In this document: positions 9,671-21,277 of the stretch, in pieces
How the letters are laid out: the number at the start of each line of letters is the position of its first letter
How positions within the stretch are numbered: position 1 is the stretch's first letter
Source: Poa pratensis
Taxonomy: Eukaryota; Streptophyta; Magnoliopsida; Poales; Poaceae
Length of the DNA: 64,000 nucleotides
Assembly (NCBI GenBank): GCA_947311845.1
Contig: CAMZMU010000055.1
Span: 25,942,266 to 26,006,265, forward strand
Direction of reading: 5' to 3'
Notes under the pieces: model-generated
The model's input: the letters and a program-made list of their open reading frames with translations, nothing else
What the model was told of the DNA's origin: nothing
Databases searched by the model: none
Translations under genes and position numbers: made by a program

Positions 9671-12600
9671 TCGACACTACGTCACATATAATGATACATT
9701 GTGAAAGATTTCCATTTTTATTTCATTTGAATTCTTTATGTCGATTTCAAAATGCGATCAAAATTGACGACACGACTGTTCTAGGGGTTGAATCCTGCCA
9801 AACTTTTGGTGTATTTCTGATTAAATAACTACTTGTGTATCTAAAAATTATTTTTAACAAAAATAACGAGCAATCTATGAGGCAGCTGCAGTTCAAATTT
9901 GACCCGCTTTCAACTGAATCGGTTAGAATTTGTCTTTTTGACGAGGGGTGGTTGGAAAGCTTTTTACACACAACTATTTGGTTATTTGTGCATGAAATGT
10001 TGTCTAATATTTGTTTTAAATGTTTTGGTACAATTTTGATACAAATATTTTGTAGTTTCTTTGAAAAAAACACCGTTTTTGCATTTTGAAAATGAAAAAT
10101 GATTTTTCCGTGCAATGAAAATAAAAACATTATTCGGCAACATTGTTCTCCATTCCAAGACGTACGCTTGTGCATAATATGAGATCATTTGAACAAACTA
10201 TGCCATGAAAGAAGCCATAACATTGGTCATTTGACCTGAAAGCTATGAAGGTTAGTACATGATAGCACATCTCTGAGAACACCTTTACAAGATATTGTGC
10301 GTATTCCAAGTTTATTGTTTTGTCTCGACACTAGGTCACATATAATGACACATTGCGAAGGAATTCCATTTTTTTTATTTCTTTTGAATTATTTATGTCG
10401 ATTTCAAAATGCGATCAAAATTGACGACACGACCGTTCTACGCTAGGGGTTGAATCTTGCCAAACTTTTGGTGTATCTCTGATTAAATAACTACTTATGT
10501 ACCTAAAAATGATTATTAACAAGAATAACGAGCAAACTACGAGGCAGCTGCAGTTCAAATTTGACCCGCTTTCAGCTGAATCGGCTAGAATTTGTCTTTT
10601 TGACGAGGGGTGGATGGAAAGATTTTTACACACAACTATTTGGCTATTTGTGCATGAAATGTTGTCTAATATTTGTTTTAAATGTTTTGGTACAATTTTG
10701 ATACAAATATTTTGTAGTTTCTTTGCAAAAAAACACCTGTTTTGCATTTTGAAAATGAAAAATGATTTTTCCGTGCAATGAAAATGGAAACATTATTCGG
10801 CAACATTGTTCTCCATTCCAAGACGCACGCTTCTGCATAATATGAGATCATTTGAACAAACTATGCCATGAATGAGGCCATAACATTGGTCATTTGACCT
10901 GAAAGTTATGAAGGTTAGTACATGATAGCACATTTCTGAGAACACCTTTACAAGATATTGGGCGTATTCCAAGTTTATTGTTTTGTCTCGACACTAGGTC
11001 ACATATAATGACACATTGCGAAGGATTTCCATTTCTTTATTTTGTTTTGAATTATTTATGTCGATTTCAAAATGCGATCAGAATTGACGACACGACCGTT
11101 CTACGCTAGGGTTGAATCTTGCCAAATTTTTGGTGTATCTCTGATTAAATAACTACTTGTGTACCTAAAAATGATTTTTAACAAAAATAACGAGCAAACT
11201 ACGTGGCAGCTGCAGTTCAAATTTGACCCGCTTTAAACTGAATCGGTTAGAATTTGTCTTTTTAACGAGGGGTGGATGGAAAGCTTTTTACACACAACTA
11301 TCTGGTTATTTGTGCATGAAATGTTGTCTAATATTTGTTTTAAATGTTTTGGTACAATTTTGATACAAATATTTTGTAGTTTCTTTGCAAAACACCGTTT
11401 TTTGCACTTTGAAAATGAAAAATGATTTTTCCGTGCAATAAAAATGAAAACATTATTCAGCAACATTGTTCTCCATTCCAAGACACGCACTTGTGCATAA
11501 TATGAGATCATTTGAACAAACTATGCCATGAATGAGGCCATAACATTGGTCATTTGACCTGAAAGCTGTGAAGGTTAGTACATGATAGCACATTTCTGAG
11601 AACACCTTTACAAGATATTGGACGTATTCCAAGTTTATTATTTTATCTCGACACTAGGTCACATATAATGACACATTGCGAAGGATTTCCATTTTTTTGA
11701 TTTCTTTTGAATTATTTATGTCGATTTCAAAATGCGATCAAAATTGACGACAGGACCGTTCTACGCTAGGGTTGAATCTTGCCAAACATTTGGTGTATCT
11801 CTGATTAAATAACTACTTGTGTACCTAAAAATTATTTTTAACAAAAATAACGAGCAAACTACGAGGCAGCTGCAGTTCAAATTTGACCTGCTTTCAGCTG
11901 AATCAGGTAGAATTTGTTTTTTTGACGAGGGGTGGATGGAAAGCTTTTTACACACAACTATTTGGTTATTTATGCATGAAATGTTGTCTAATATTTGTTT
12001 TAAATGTTTTGGTACAATTTTGATACAAATATTTTGAAGTTTCTTTGCAAAAAACACCGTTTTTTGCACTTTGAAAATGAAAAATGATTTTTCCGTGCAA
12101 TGAAAACGAAAACATTATTCGGCAACATTGTTCTCCATTCCAAGACGCACGCTTGTGCATAATATGAGATCATTTGAACAAACTATGGCATGAATGAGGC
12201 CACAACATTGGTCATTTGACCTGAAAGCTATGAAGGTTAGTACATGATAGCACATTTCTAAGAACACCTTTACAAGATATTGGGCGTATTCAAAGTTTAT
12301 TGTTTTGTCTCGACACTAGGTCACATATAATGACACATTGCGAAGGATTTCCATTTTTTTATTTCTTTTGAATTATTTATGTCGATTTCAAAATGCGATC
12401 AAAATTGACGACACGACCGTTCTACGCTAGGGGTTGAATCTTGCCAAACTTTTGGTGTATCTCTGATTAAATAACTACTTGTGTACCTAAAAATGATTTT
12501 TAACAAAAATAACGAGCAAACTACGAGGCAGCTGCAGTTCAAATTTGACCCGCTTTCAGCTGAATCGGCTAGAATTTGTCTTTTTGACGAGGGTGGATGG

Positions 12601-12715
12601 AAAGCTTTTTACACACAACTATTTGGTTATTTGTGCATGAAATGTTGTCTAATATTTTTCAGAAAATGTGGATTCCAATTTTGAAACAAAGATTTTGTAG
12701 TTTCATTGCAAAACA
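9671..12715. repeat. Five-copy ~660-bp tandem array inside the CACTA element
   Basis: Units begin with TCGACACTA(G/C)GTCACATATAA at 9671, 10325, 10988, 11648 and 12310, giving periods of 654, 663, 660 and 662 bp. Each unit contains the blocks ATGCGATCAAAATTGACGAC, GCAGCTGCAGTTCAAATTTG and GAGATCATTTGAACAAACTA. Copies 1-4 are complete; copy 5 diverges after about 12655. Frames of 60-140 codons recur at equivalent positions on both strands in each unit, as expected of copied AT-rich sequence; no start context, splice site or domain supports coding. The small divergence between units points to recent amplification or homogenisation. Confidence 0.9.
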
Positions 12716-12769
12716 ATTTATGAAAATGCTTTGTAATTCTAAAATGAGAAGTAAAAAAACTATGGGGCA

Positions 12770-14050
12770 ACCAGCCCAGCCCAGCTAGCTGACGCACACC
12801 AGCTCAACACCACCCAAGCCCACCTACACCTTGACCTAATCCCCACACGCACACCGGCCACACAGCATAGAACACACCGAGCGCCGCCACTCTCCTCCTC
12901 TCTTCCTCCTCTCCACCGAGCGACCGCCACCCGCCTCAGCCCCCTCTCCTCCTCACCATCCTCTCCCTCCGTCGCCGGCCAGACCATCCCGGCCATCTCC
13001 GGCGTGTCCTCACGCCGCCAACAACCGCACCAGACCCTCCTCTTCCTTCTCTACCGATTCCACGGCGTGGAACCACTGAATCGCAGCCCAACCACAAACC
13101 CTAGATCTTGGGGCTTTCTCCCCGGTAGATTCCCTTCCCGTGCCATCTCCGACACCTTCCCTATCGCGTCCTTGCAGGTGGAGCTCTCTATCTCCGCCTT
13201 CTCGTCTCGGCATCGCCTCCCACTAGTCCTCTTCCCCGATCTGAAACCCTAGCGCCACCACTCTTCCCTTCGTCATCCTCTCTCGCCCATCTCGGAAGCC
13301 ACGGCGTCATGGCTGGCTGGCTCACCGGCGCGCGCGTGCGTCGATGCACGGCGCTCCGTCGAGTTGGCTGGCCCGCGGCGCTTTCGTGACCTAGCGTTTG
13401 CGGTGGCGGCGCTACACGCCGGTGTCAGATCCCGGCCGCCACTGCTTCACGCGCCTCCTCCGCCGGCCGTGCTGCTGCTGCAGGTTGTCCTCCCCGCTGA
13501 GGACCTAAGAACCTTTACGCGCCGGACATCAGCCTCATCCTGGTAGCTACCCCGTCTCACTCCCTCCTTTCCTCTTAGATCTAGTATCTACTTGCAGCCC
13601 CATTTGATTCGAGATTGGGATCCTGCTAGATTCGTTGTGTGTATCTATTTCTTGTTGCTAATTGCTATGTACATGCTGATCCTGTTATGCATGATGTTGT
13701 ACCCGCTATAATTTCTGTTGCAGTGGCTTGATCAGTTGAATCAAATGTTTGCTTGATTGATCCATCTGTTGTATGAATCTATTTCTTGTGTAATGATTTT
13801 ATCCTAAACTCTCATTTGTGATTAGGATTGCTTACCGGTTGCTTCATAAGTGATTTGAACCACAGTTTCAATAATTAGATATTTTTGTGTGGTCATGTCA
13901 TTGCAAAAGATACCTCATTTTTTTAAGTGGATTAACTGCGAATGCTAGATTGTACCCCTAATTCTCCAAAAATTGCAAAAACTGCTTAATGATGTGATTA
14001 TGGTTGTGTCCAATGCTGAATAATGCCTGTAATTAGCCTTTTGAAGGCTA
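12770..14050 (+). other. Captured gene-like segment in the CACTA element
   Basis: The base composition changes abruptly from AT-rich repeats to a GC-rich, pyrimidine-rich stretch (about 12770-13545) containing AAACCCTAG-type sequences common in grass 5' UTRs. A candidate splice donor follows near 13543 (CTG followed by GTAGC), then about 500 bp of T-rich intron-like sequence, then the right subterminal repeats. This looks like the promoter-proximal end, first exon and intron start of a host gene picked up by the element. No recognised protein domain is present and no single convincing ORF stands out. Confidence 0.45.
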
Positions 14051-14074
14051 TTTTTTTTGGTGCTCGTCAACAAA

Positions 14075-14420
14075 TATGCCGACGGCAAAGCCGTCGGCCT
14101 ATACTACAGGTGTACCGACGGCTATGGAAGTGAACCAGGTGATGACACGTGTTGTCTATATGCCGACGGCCTAGACGCTGTCAAACAGCCATCGCTGTTA
14201 GTTTGTTTCCCGACGGCTTTGTTTGCCGACGGTCGTAGTAATCCGTCGGCACTTAGGTCTATGCCGACGGCTTTTGTATACCCGTCGGCTTTGTAGTTGT
14301 ATGCCGACGGAGAAGATGCCGACGGCCGAAAACCGTCGGCATATTAATTTGCCGTCGACATATATGTATGCCGACGGTATTCATGTCTTTGCCGATGGTA
14401 TTTGGCCGTCGAAAACTGTC
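14075..14420. repeat. CACTA right subterminal repeats
   Basis: CCGACGGC and GCCGTCGGC units recur in both orientations up to the right terminus, mirroring the left block. Confidence 0.85.
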
Positions 14421-14579
14421 TGTTTTCCGTAGTGCGACGGTGTGTTGCAACTGGAGAGAAAAACATGAAAAATAATCATATGTCTGCATCGATTAGATTT
14501 TTTTTAATGTGCAACCTGTTGGCAATTCAACATAACTTATTTTATTTAGTGTTATCTCATGTCATGGACACGGCGATTC

Positions 14580-14938
14580 GGGTCATAGGTCTAGATGCAC
14601 CCATTATGTAAAATATTTTTATTTATTTTTTTAAATGTCAAAAAATTCAAAAAAAATCCGGATATACGTCAGCACCTGTTATATTAGCACAAAAAGTTTT
14701 GCGAAGAAAAGATATTTTTTGCGGGCTGTGCAAAAAAGACAAAAACATGTCGCGTACAAAGTCATTTTCAAAAACCGAAATTTATCTTTTTTGCACAGGC
14801 TGGAAAAAATGCCTTTTTTTCGCGAAACTTTTTGTGCTAACATACAATGTCTGTGGGTATATCCAAAAAAATTATTTGGATTTTTTGACATTTTAAGAAT
14901 TGATTTTTGAACAGTGGGTGCATCTAGACCTACGACCC
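14580..14938. mobile_element. Foldback MITE, copy 1 of a three-copy family
   Basis: The segment starts GGGTCATAGGTCTAGATG and ends with its near-perfect reverse complement (CATCTAGACCTACGACCC). Much of the interior is also self-complementary: the left arm has GCGAAGAAAAGATATTTTTT and the right arm an inverted counterpart with GTGCAAAAAAGACAAA-type stretches. Related copies lie at 25838-26187 and 61378-61738. Copies 1 and 3 share a few further bases outside this span (GACACGGCG on the left, CAATATGGATTTCCGC on the right), so the true ends may be up to 20 bp further out. I cannot assign a superfamily. Confidence 0.75.
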
Positions 14939-15014
14939 AATATGGATTTCCGCTCATGTTATCTAATACGGAGTAATAAATAACTTTGCATGACATTTTC
15001 ATAACTTTATATAT

Positions 15015-15652
15015 GCATGATGCAAACAAAGAAGATCGAAAAGCAAGTAGTGTTTTTTTATTTAAGAGGATTTAAATTTGGGTGACACACAAAATAGTTC
15101 CAATTGTACACAAGGACACGGAAATTAGAGTATACTTCAAACCTTAAATCTGCTAATCCACAGCTAAATGTTTGGTATATCTTGCAAACGACGGTCACGT
15201 TTGGGTCGAATTAATGCTAGGGTTACGTGGGTCACTCTAAAAGTTGTTTTTTTTTCTCTCGTCGGGCACGTTTCCTGTTTGTCTAGATGTCTGCAACAGT
15301 CAGCGTGAATTTGACTTGTATTTTATACATGCATGATGCAAACAAAGAAGATCGAAAAGCAAGTAGTGTTTTTATTTATTTATTTAAGAGGATTTAAATT
15401 TGGGTGACACACAAAATAGTTCCAATTGTACACAAGGACACGGAAATCAGAGTATACTTCAAACCTTAAATCTGCTAATCCACAGCTAAATGTTTGGTAT
15501 ATCTTGCAAATGACGGTCATGTTTGGGTCGAATTAATGCTAGGGTTACGTGGGTCACTCTAATGTTAATATTCCAAAAGTTGTTTTTTTCCCCGTCGGGC
15601 ACGTTTCCTGTTTACCTAGATGTCTGCAACAGCCTCAGCGTGAATTTAACTT
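15015..15652. repeat. Tandem duplication, ~316-bp period
   Basis: Sequence beginning GCATGATGCAAACAAAGAAG at 15015 recurs at 15331 and stays similar for about 310 bp, with scattered substitutions and short indels, including an 11-12 bp insertion near 15560 in the second copy. No coding potential is apparent. Confidence 0.85.
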
Positions 15653-15672
15653 GTATACATATACACCTAATT

Positions 15673-15847
15673 CAGGGACGGAGCTAGCAGGGGGCGAGCT
15701 GGGGCCATGGCTCCCCCCATGCTGAATTTTTTTGTGAGATCACCCCCAAATTAGGTGGAGTTAATCTACAATTAACCATTATGGCCCCCTCTAAGCTTAA
15801 TCGTGTGCAATTGGCCCCTCTGTATAACATTCCTGGCTCCGTCCCTG
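15673..15847. mobile_element. hAT-type MITE, 175 bp
   Basis: Terminal inverted repeats CAGGGACGGAGC and GGCTCCGTCCCTG bound a 175-bp non-coding segment. The flanks carry a perfect 8-bp duplication ACCTAATT at 15665-15672 and 15848-15855, the size expected for hAT transposases. It lies about 85 bp upstream of the TATA box of the DUF1618 gene. Confidence 0.9.
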
Positions 15848-15932
15848 ACCTAATTCATGTACAGTATTGTTTTGTTCCATCGGATCTGACTCAAACTTCC
15901 ATCACCGACGTAAATCCTCCAAATCCAGAGCT

Positions 15933-15940
15933 TATATATA
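15933..15940 (+). promoter_or_regulatory. TATA box of the DUF1618 gene
   Basis: TATATATA followed by GAGG lies about 210 bp before the candidate start codon and at the right distance for transcription starting near 15965. The hAT MITE ends close upstream. Confidence 0.6.
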
Positions 15941-16146
15941 GAGGCCTATGATCTTGTTTCGGTGGAACGGGAATTCCAAGCTGCAGTTTCGGAGAGAGGA
16001 TTACTTTTTTTTTTACGGAGAGGATTACTTGGCTACAGTCCGAATCATCCGATCCCTATCCCAACAAATCAAATCGATTTTTTCCTAGATTGCCTACCGA
16101 ATCATCCGATCCCTATTGCCAAACCCCTCCTCGGTAATTCTTTTCG

Positions 16147-18663
16147 ATGGAGACATCCTCGGTAATCGAGTAGGTTCGATTCTCCTGGCCCGGAAACCGC
16201 GCTTCACCGACAGCCGGAACGACACCACGGCCACCGCCGAGTTGGAAGACGGCTACACCTTGGCGGTCTCCTTCTGGGTGGCCCAGCCACCGGAGCTGTC
16301 CCTCTTCTCCATCCACTTCACCGACAAGCACGCCAAGCTCTGCCTCTTCTCGGTTCAGCCACGCGTAGTCGGCGCGGACGGCCCTTTCGTCCTCTTCCGA
16401 GTCGCCTTCAAAGCCAGACGCAAGTTCTTCCTGTACAAGGCCGGCGCCGGTGACGCGCCTCCGTCGCTCGAGTGGATTCCTTCTCCCTTTCCCGACGGCG
16501 AAGAATATCGTCGCGTCAGGGAGCTGGGCATCCTCGGCCGCCACGGCGTTCACTATCTCCTGGCCGCTCTCCGTGACGCTCCGGATGACAACGACGACGG
16601 CTACCAGCTTCGAATCTACTCGTCCGAGACAGGATCATGGAGCGCCAGGACGCTGCGTAATCCGTGTCCAGGGGTCGACAGGGTGGTACCCGACAAGGTG
16701 ATCACTCTGCTTGGACAAGATCAAGGCTTACTAGGCTGGGTTGATCTATCACACGGCATGCTCGTCTGCAACATCCCGCTTCTTCTTCTTCAACATCAAG
16801 ACCAACCCCCTGGTGCTGCTGTGAGCTTCATCCCGTTGCCCGAGACGTTGCCCGGAAACAGGTACAAGCTCAAGTATCCCATTCCCCCCACCAAAAAGAT
16901 GAAAACCCACCCTATGGCGGACGAACCATGCCACTCGGTAAGCTGGTTTCGGGATCTCACATGCGTCGATGGCGTGCTCAAGTTTATTGAGATGGAAAAT
17001 CATCCCACTACTCCTGAAAAAAACAAGGATGATAGTATCATCTACGATTCAGACTTGATCAAGTCGCTCAAGCGCAAAGCCGTCGATGGGAATGCCAAAC
17101 TGCAGCTCTCCTCCTTCAGGGATGCCTGGAGGGCTGTGACATGGACTCGGAAACTAGTTTCTTCTTCTTCGTCGTCGTCGTCTAACTTTTGGCGCCAGAC
17201 ATGCGCTGCTCATGTTGCTCACATAAAGGGCCAACAGTTGGCATTCGGTGAACACTACTCAGCTTTCCCCATCCTGAGCCCGGACAATGGTATTCTTTAT
17301 CTCAAATCTCTGCTGGAACCCAGTAATTTGGATGGATTTGTGGTTGCTCTTGACATTGGAAACAAGTCACTCAAGCAATTGCACCTTATTATCTTCCGGA
17401 TTATTTTTGCTACAACCATCACTTTGACCCTCAACATCCTTTCCGTGCCTCTACATTGTCCCGCCATCTGGATATGACTAATCCTGGTAATATGCTCTTA
17501 CTATTGTCTGTTTGATTTTTCATGGCCCCTGCAGATTTGTTTGACGGCTCCTTAAAAAATCCGGATTTATGAATTTAGCGGTTTGTGTAGGCATTCAAGT
17601 CTCAGCGTACCGCGAGATGAAAGAGGCTAGGAGCTCTGCAAGCGAAACCTCTGTTAGTATTTCACATCACTTTTTATTTCAAAGAATTAAATTGTTGCTG
17701 CCAACTAACTTGCCCTCTCTTCTGTCTGTACATAGGAACCAATGGCCACATTCCAAATGCAAGTTTCTTATTCTCTATGAAAACTCTCTTGTGCTATATA
17801 TATGATCTGGTTTGGATCAATTCGTTCTATAATTTGATTAATAGTTATTCACTAATTAGTTTTACCGATATTCGGTCTAATTGACTTTCTGTTACTCAGT
17901 CAATTGGCTGCGAAACTCAAGCGTGCACGAAATTCTTCTGAGAGTATTACACAGAAGAATCCTCGTATTTCCCAGGTCCATCCTGTTGAAAACAATATGG
18001 TACGATGAATAATTCCATATATGCCATGTTTCCAATCGATTTTCCCATCATCGTTCACCAAGATTAATTAGAATGCACCATTTCCAGCCACAACTACACA
18101 AGTGGGATGCGCCCCCTCCTGGGCATTCATTGTGGCCCCATCAAAACAACCTGGTACGTTGTATATACCCAGTTTCACGTTTGTCTATTTTCTCATTATC
18201 ATGCATCAAGATTAATTTGAAATGTACCATTCCAGCCACCGCAGCAATGCTTCAACAAGCCAGATGGACCCCGTGGCCCTGGTTATGCATCGTTGGCCCC
18301 TGTACATGGTCGTCACAACTACCAGCCACTGCGGCCACCATCAAAACATCATGAGGTAAACATAAGTAACAAAGATGAAATTATCTGTTTCTGCTATGCT
18401 GTGATGTGCCACTTTTGACGTGTTTTCCCATCATCTTACTATAAGCCGTTTGTTGCCAATTATTTCAGGCACCCCAGACATGCTTCAACAATTACCATGG
18501 AGCCAGCTACCATGAGTATTCACAACAACTTTCTGCCCCTAACTTAGCACACACAGGCTATGACAATTACCGACAGCAGCTTCCTCCTACTCTGGAGCTG
18601 CCTATCGGTGCATCTTGGCAGCCTCCACCTCCTGGGGTGCAGCATCAGCCAATACCTCGAGAG
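16147..18663 (+). CDS. DUF1618 protein gene with Pro/Gln-rich C-terminal exons (probably damaged)
   Basis: The main exon (to 17486) encodes a grass DUF1618 protein: SILLARKPRFTDSRNDTT near the start, then KFFLYKAG, a GWVDL motif, and FRDLTCVDGVLKFIEM. Function of the family is unknown. Later exons have good splice sites: 17591-17652, 17736-17762, 17900-17999, 18088-18153, 18236-18355 and 18469-18663; the last three are phase 0 and encode a Pro/Gln/Tyr/His-rich tail. Problems: there is no in-frame ATG for the open frame that runs from 16089; the first ATG after the TATA (16147) fits only if one base is gained or lost before about 16175. A second one-base shift near 17385 takes the frame away from the expected APYYLPDYF sequence. 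Exon 17900-17999 is out of phase with its predecessor. The gene is therefore either a young pseudogene or affected by base errors. No stop codon after 18663 was identified. Confidence 0.7.
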
Positions 18664-18732
18664 GTAAAGACATGTTCTTGGTCGGGCAGAGGACTTGGAC
18701 GGCCTGCTTGTTTGGGTTTCTTTGCTTGCAAG

Positions 18733-18907
18733 CAGTGGCGGAGCTTCATGGGGGCGAAATGGGCCGTCGCCCCCTAGCCCACGAAGAAATTGACTAGTTT
18801 CTACAGATATTTAGCCCATTTGTCAACCAAAAACCAGCCCAGAGCTCAATGTTTAGCCTCCCCAGCCCATTTGCCCCACCAGGAATTTGGCCCAAGCTCC
18901 GCCACTG
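18733..18907. mobile_element. hAT-type MITE, 175 bp, second family member
   Basis: Terminal inverted repeats CAGTGGCGGAGCTT and AAGCTCCGCCACTG with a perfect 8-bp TSD CTTGCAAG (18725-18732 and 18908-18915). Its length equals that of the MITE at 15673-15847 and the TIRs are related, but the interiors differ. It sits in the sequence following the last clear DUF1618 tail exon. Confidence 0.9.
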
Positions 18908-18915
18908 CTTGCAAG

Positions 18916-19437
18916 TCTAGTCCCTAAATTCTTTTGTTGCATTTAGAAGACAGAAAGATCAGAAATAGTGTCTAGGAATCACAGATTGTTTCATTTTTGC
19001 ATGTGTAGAATTTGTGGACGTGTGATCCTCACTTTGAGGAGCTTACTGGATGCTTCCTTGTTTTATTATTGACTCAAGACAAGTGCTAGGTTTTTATACC
19101 TGTACATTGTTACACCTTAACCTTCATAGAAACTTTTAAATATTAAAAGTCTCATAGTTAGAATGTCACACCAGCATATCATCTTAGCAGTAGCTTGTGG
19201 TGCAGTTTGCTTGTGCGTATGCCAATGTTGATAGATTCACAGGAGTGTTTCTAACTCAATGTTGAACACGTCGTTAGATGTTAGTTCAGTTATTTCATTA
19301 CGTGATGATTACAGTGTCCAATAGTTCAGTACTTCAGTTAAACAAAATTCAGAGATGAGTGGTGCTTGCATTCTGTAAAAAGATAGCCTGCATAGTCTTT
19401 GCACAATATGTAATAGTTACTTAGTTAGGGCATCTCC
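18916..19437. other. Unassigned sequence, possible intron or 3' flank of DUF1618
   Basis: T-rich sequence with no ORF over 60 codons and no recognisable repeat. It may be intron or 3' region of the DUF1618 locus, because a duplicated tail exon recurs downstream at 21349. Confidence 0.3.
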
Positions 19438-19623
19438 AGCCGTTCGGGCCCCCCAGGCCGAAAAACGGCGCCTTTTTGGACGGCCTGGGGGGACGCCGGC
19501 GCTATTTGACGCCATGGGTTCGGCGATTTCCCAGCCGTGCCCAAACCCAGAATTGGGCCGAAAAATTCAAAAAAAAAAAACAATTGGGCGAAATTCATCA
19601 AACATAAGCGAAATTCGTTAAAC

Positions 19624-20620
19624 TTAGGCGAAATTCATACTATATAGGCGAATTTCGCATTGTTCATTACATAATATAAACTTAAAACTTAAACATAAAC
19701 TAAAACACGGCGATCTACATGCCCAGTTGCTGTAGAACGCCGTGTAGTCGCCGTCGTCGTCGTCGTCGTCACTCGGTGGCGCGCCACCGCCGAAGTGGCT
19801 CGACCGGCCTCCTTGTTGTTGGCGCCGCCGCCGAACCACGCGTCGTCGTCGTCGCTGTCGTCGAGGACGATCACCTCGCCGCTCGCCTAACGAGGGAGTA
19901 GGAGGCCGGCGTGCAGCGGCGCGACGGCGGTTGGCCGCCGCCTCGTCGAGAAGGCGCTGCTGGAGCGCAATCTCCTCCTGGGTGTGCTGGTTTGCGCGAC
20001 CAGGCGAAGATGAACTCGTCCGAGCACTCCTCGCTGCGACCATGGGCGGCGCGGCGTCCTGCATTGACGCGGTGACGGCGTTCTGCTCGCCGGGGAATTC
20101 CTCGTCGTTGTCCGACGCCTCCGCCTTGATGGTCACCCGGACGTACTCCGGTGGCGCCACCCACTCCGCCTTCTTCTTCTTGGAGGTGGCGCCGCCGGTG
20201 CCAGGCTCCTTCTTGGGCCTGACGAGGCGAAGGTGGCCTCAGGTGGCGACGGTGCGCGGCGCTCGTTGATGCGAATCCCGCCGCTGGGCCTTCTTGGCGG
20301 CGACCGGATGCGGCGCCCGGAGTTGAGGACGACGCCGCGCGGCGTGTCCTCCGCTCGGGCTTGACCCGAGCGAGCGCCGGCGTGGCCAGAGGAAGACGAC
20401 GAAGACGGTGGCGCGTCATTACTCCGGCGCTGGCAAACCGACTGGACGCGTCGGCCGCCGCTGAACGGCGCGGCAGTCCATGGCCATTACTCCGGCAGGC
20501 TTTTGACCAGCGCGGGAGCCGAGGAGATGACGACGAAGCGTTTTCCATCCGTGATTCCGCGCCATTTCGCCTATGTCGCTGACAGCGCTGGCCCACATTC
20601 TTTTTCGCGCCATTTCGCCC
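19624..20620 (-). pseudogene. Harbinger-associated ORF remnant, low complexity
   Basis: The best frame (20160 to 19624) encodes APPEYVRVTIKAEASDNDEE, then a Gln-rich helix-like stretch and Arg/Asp-rich low complexity. Upstream minus-strand sequence to about 20620 appears to be the same gene in shifting frames. It resembles the accessory ORF region of grass Harbinger-type elements only in general character; no Myb/SANT motif was recognised. Function unknown. Confidence 0.35.
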
Positions 20621-20762
20621 CCCAGGCCAAACCCGGTGGGCTGGGTTTGGCCTGGGAGCGCCGGCGCAATTCTCCGCCGATCCGGCGCTTTTTGGGCTCC
20701 TGGGGGGCCGACTGGGTGAAAAACGGCGCCCCCAGGCCATTTCGGCGCTTTTTTTGGGCCCT

Positions 20763-20788
20763 GGGGGGGGGGGGGGGGGGCGCTCGCT

Positions 20789-20841
<53 letters not shown>
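20763..20841 (+). repeat. Poly-G tracts (18 and 53 G) at the Harbinger right end
   Basis: A run of 18 G (20763-20780) is followed by CGCTCGCT and then 53 consecutive G (20789-20841), immediately inside the terminal inverted repeat. A gene reading through it would give a poly-Gly or poly-Pro artefact. Confidence 0.95.
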
Positions 20842-21277
20842 CTGGAGATGCCCTTAGGATCTATATATGTGAAATTAGGTGATTGCATATATTCGTTACC
20901 TAAAGTAGACTGGCAAATATAGCACAATTATAAGTCATGGCCATAACTGAAGCTCAGTTATAAGTGAACTGTACTGCAAATTTTCTTTTGTACTCTATTC
21001 TGATTGAGTGTCCACCAGTAGTAAAAGGAGGCTGAATTGTGTACGGGTATGTCACATGACTGAGCTGTGATTTTATTGTTTCATTATTTGTTGTGTGCTG
21101 CGAGTGTCAGATAATTAGGCAGAATCTTCCAACCGGAATGATGTGAGCACGAAGTGGCCATCCCGATGGATTGGTCAGTTTCAGCAGCGCATACATATTT
21201 GAGCCAGCTGAATGCTGCGTGTAGAAAAAAAGGTGTAGCACGTCAAGGACCTAGCCCGTGATGGAGAGTGTGTTGTT

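Larger units (their letters stand above)
8909..14434. mobile_element. Non-autonomous CACTA (En/Spm) transposon
   Basis: The left end CACTACGGGAAAATACC and the right end, ending TTTTCCGTAGTG at 14434, are inverted repeats. The 3-bp sequence CGA precedes the left end (8906-8908) and follows the right end (14435-14437), a perfect CACTA target-site duplication. Both ends carry many direct and inverted CCGACGGC / GCCGTCGGC units, the usual transposase-binding subterminal repeats. No transposase (TnpA/TnpD type) is visible, so it needs an autonomous relative. The interior holds a tRNA-like sequence, five ~660-bp tandem repeats and a GC-rich captured gene-like segment. Confidence 0.9.
19438..20853. 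mobile_element. PIF/Harbinger-type non-autonomous element, 1.4 kb
   Basis: The ends GGGCATCTCCAGC and GCTGGAGATGCCC are perfect inverted repeats, flanked by the 3-bp duplication TTA (19435-19437 and 20854-20856). The GC-rich interior carries minus-strand coding-like sequence (next entry) but no DDE transposase. The right subterminal region is dominated by G runs. Confidence 0.9.

Noticed and set aside
9747..12788. Recurring 60-140 codon frames on both strands as a repeated gene family
   Set aside because: They follow the 660-bp tandem unit in several frames on both strands, lack domains and splice or start signals, and copies are broken differently.
20503..20927. Poly-Gly / poly-Pro proteins
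   Set aside because: They are translations of the poly-G tract at a Harbinger end.
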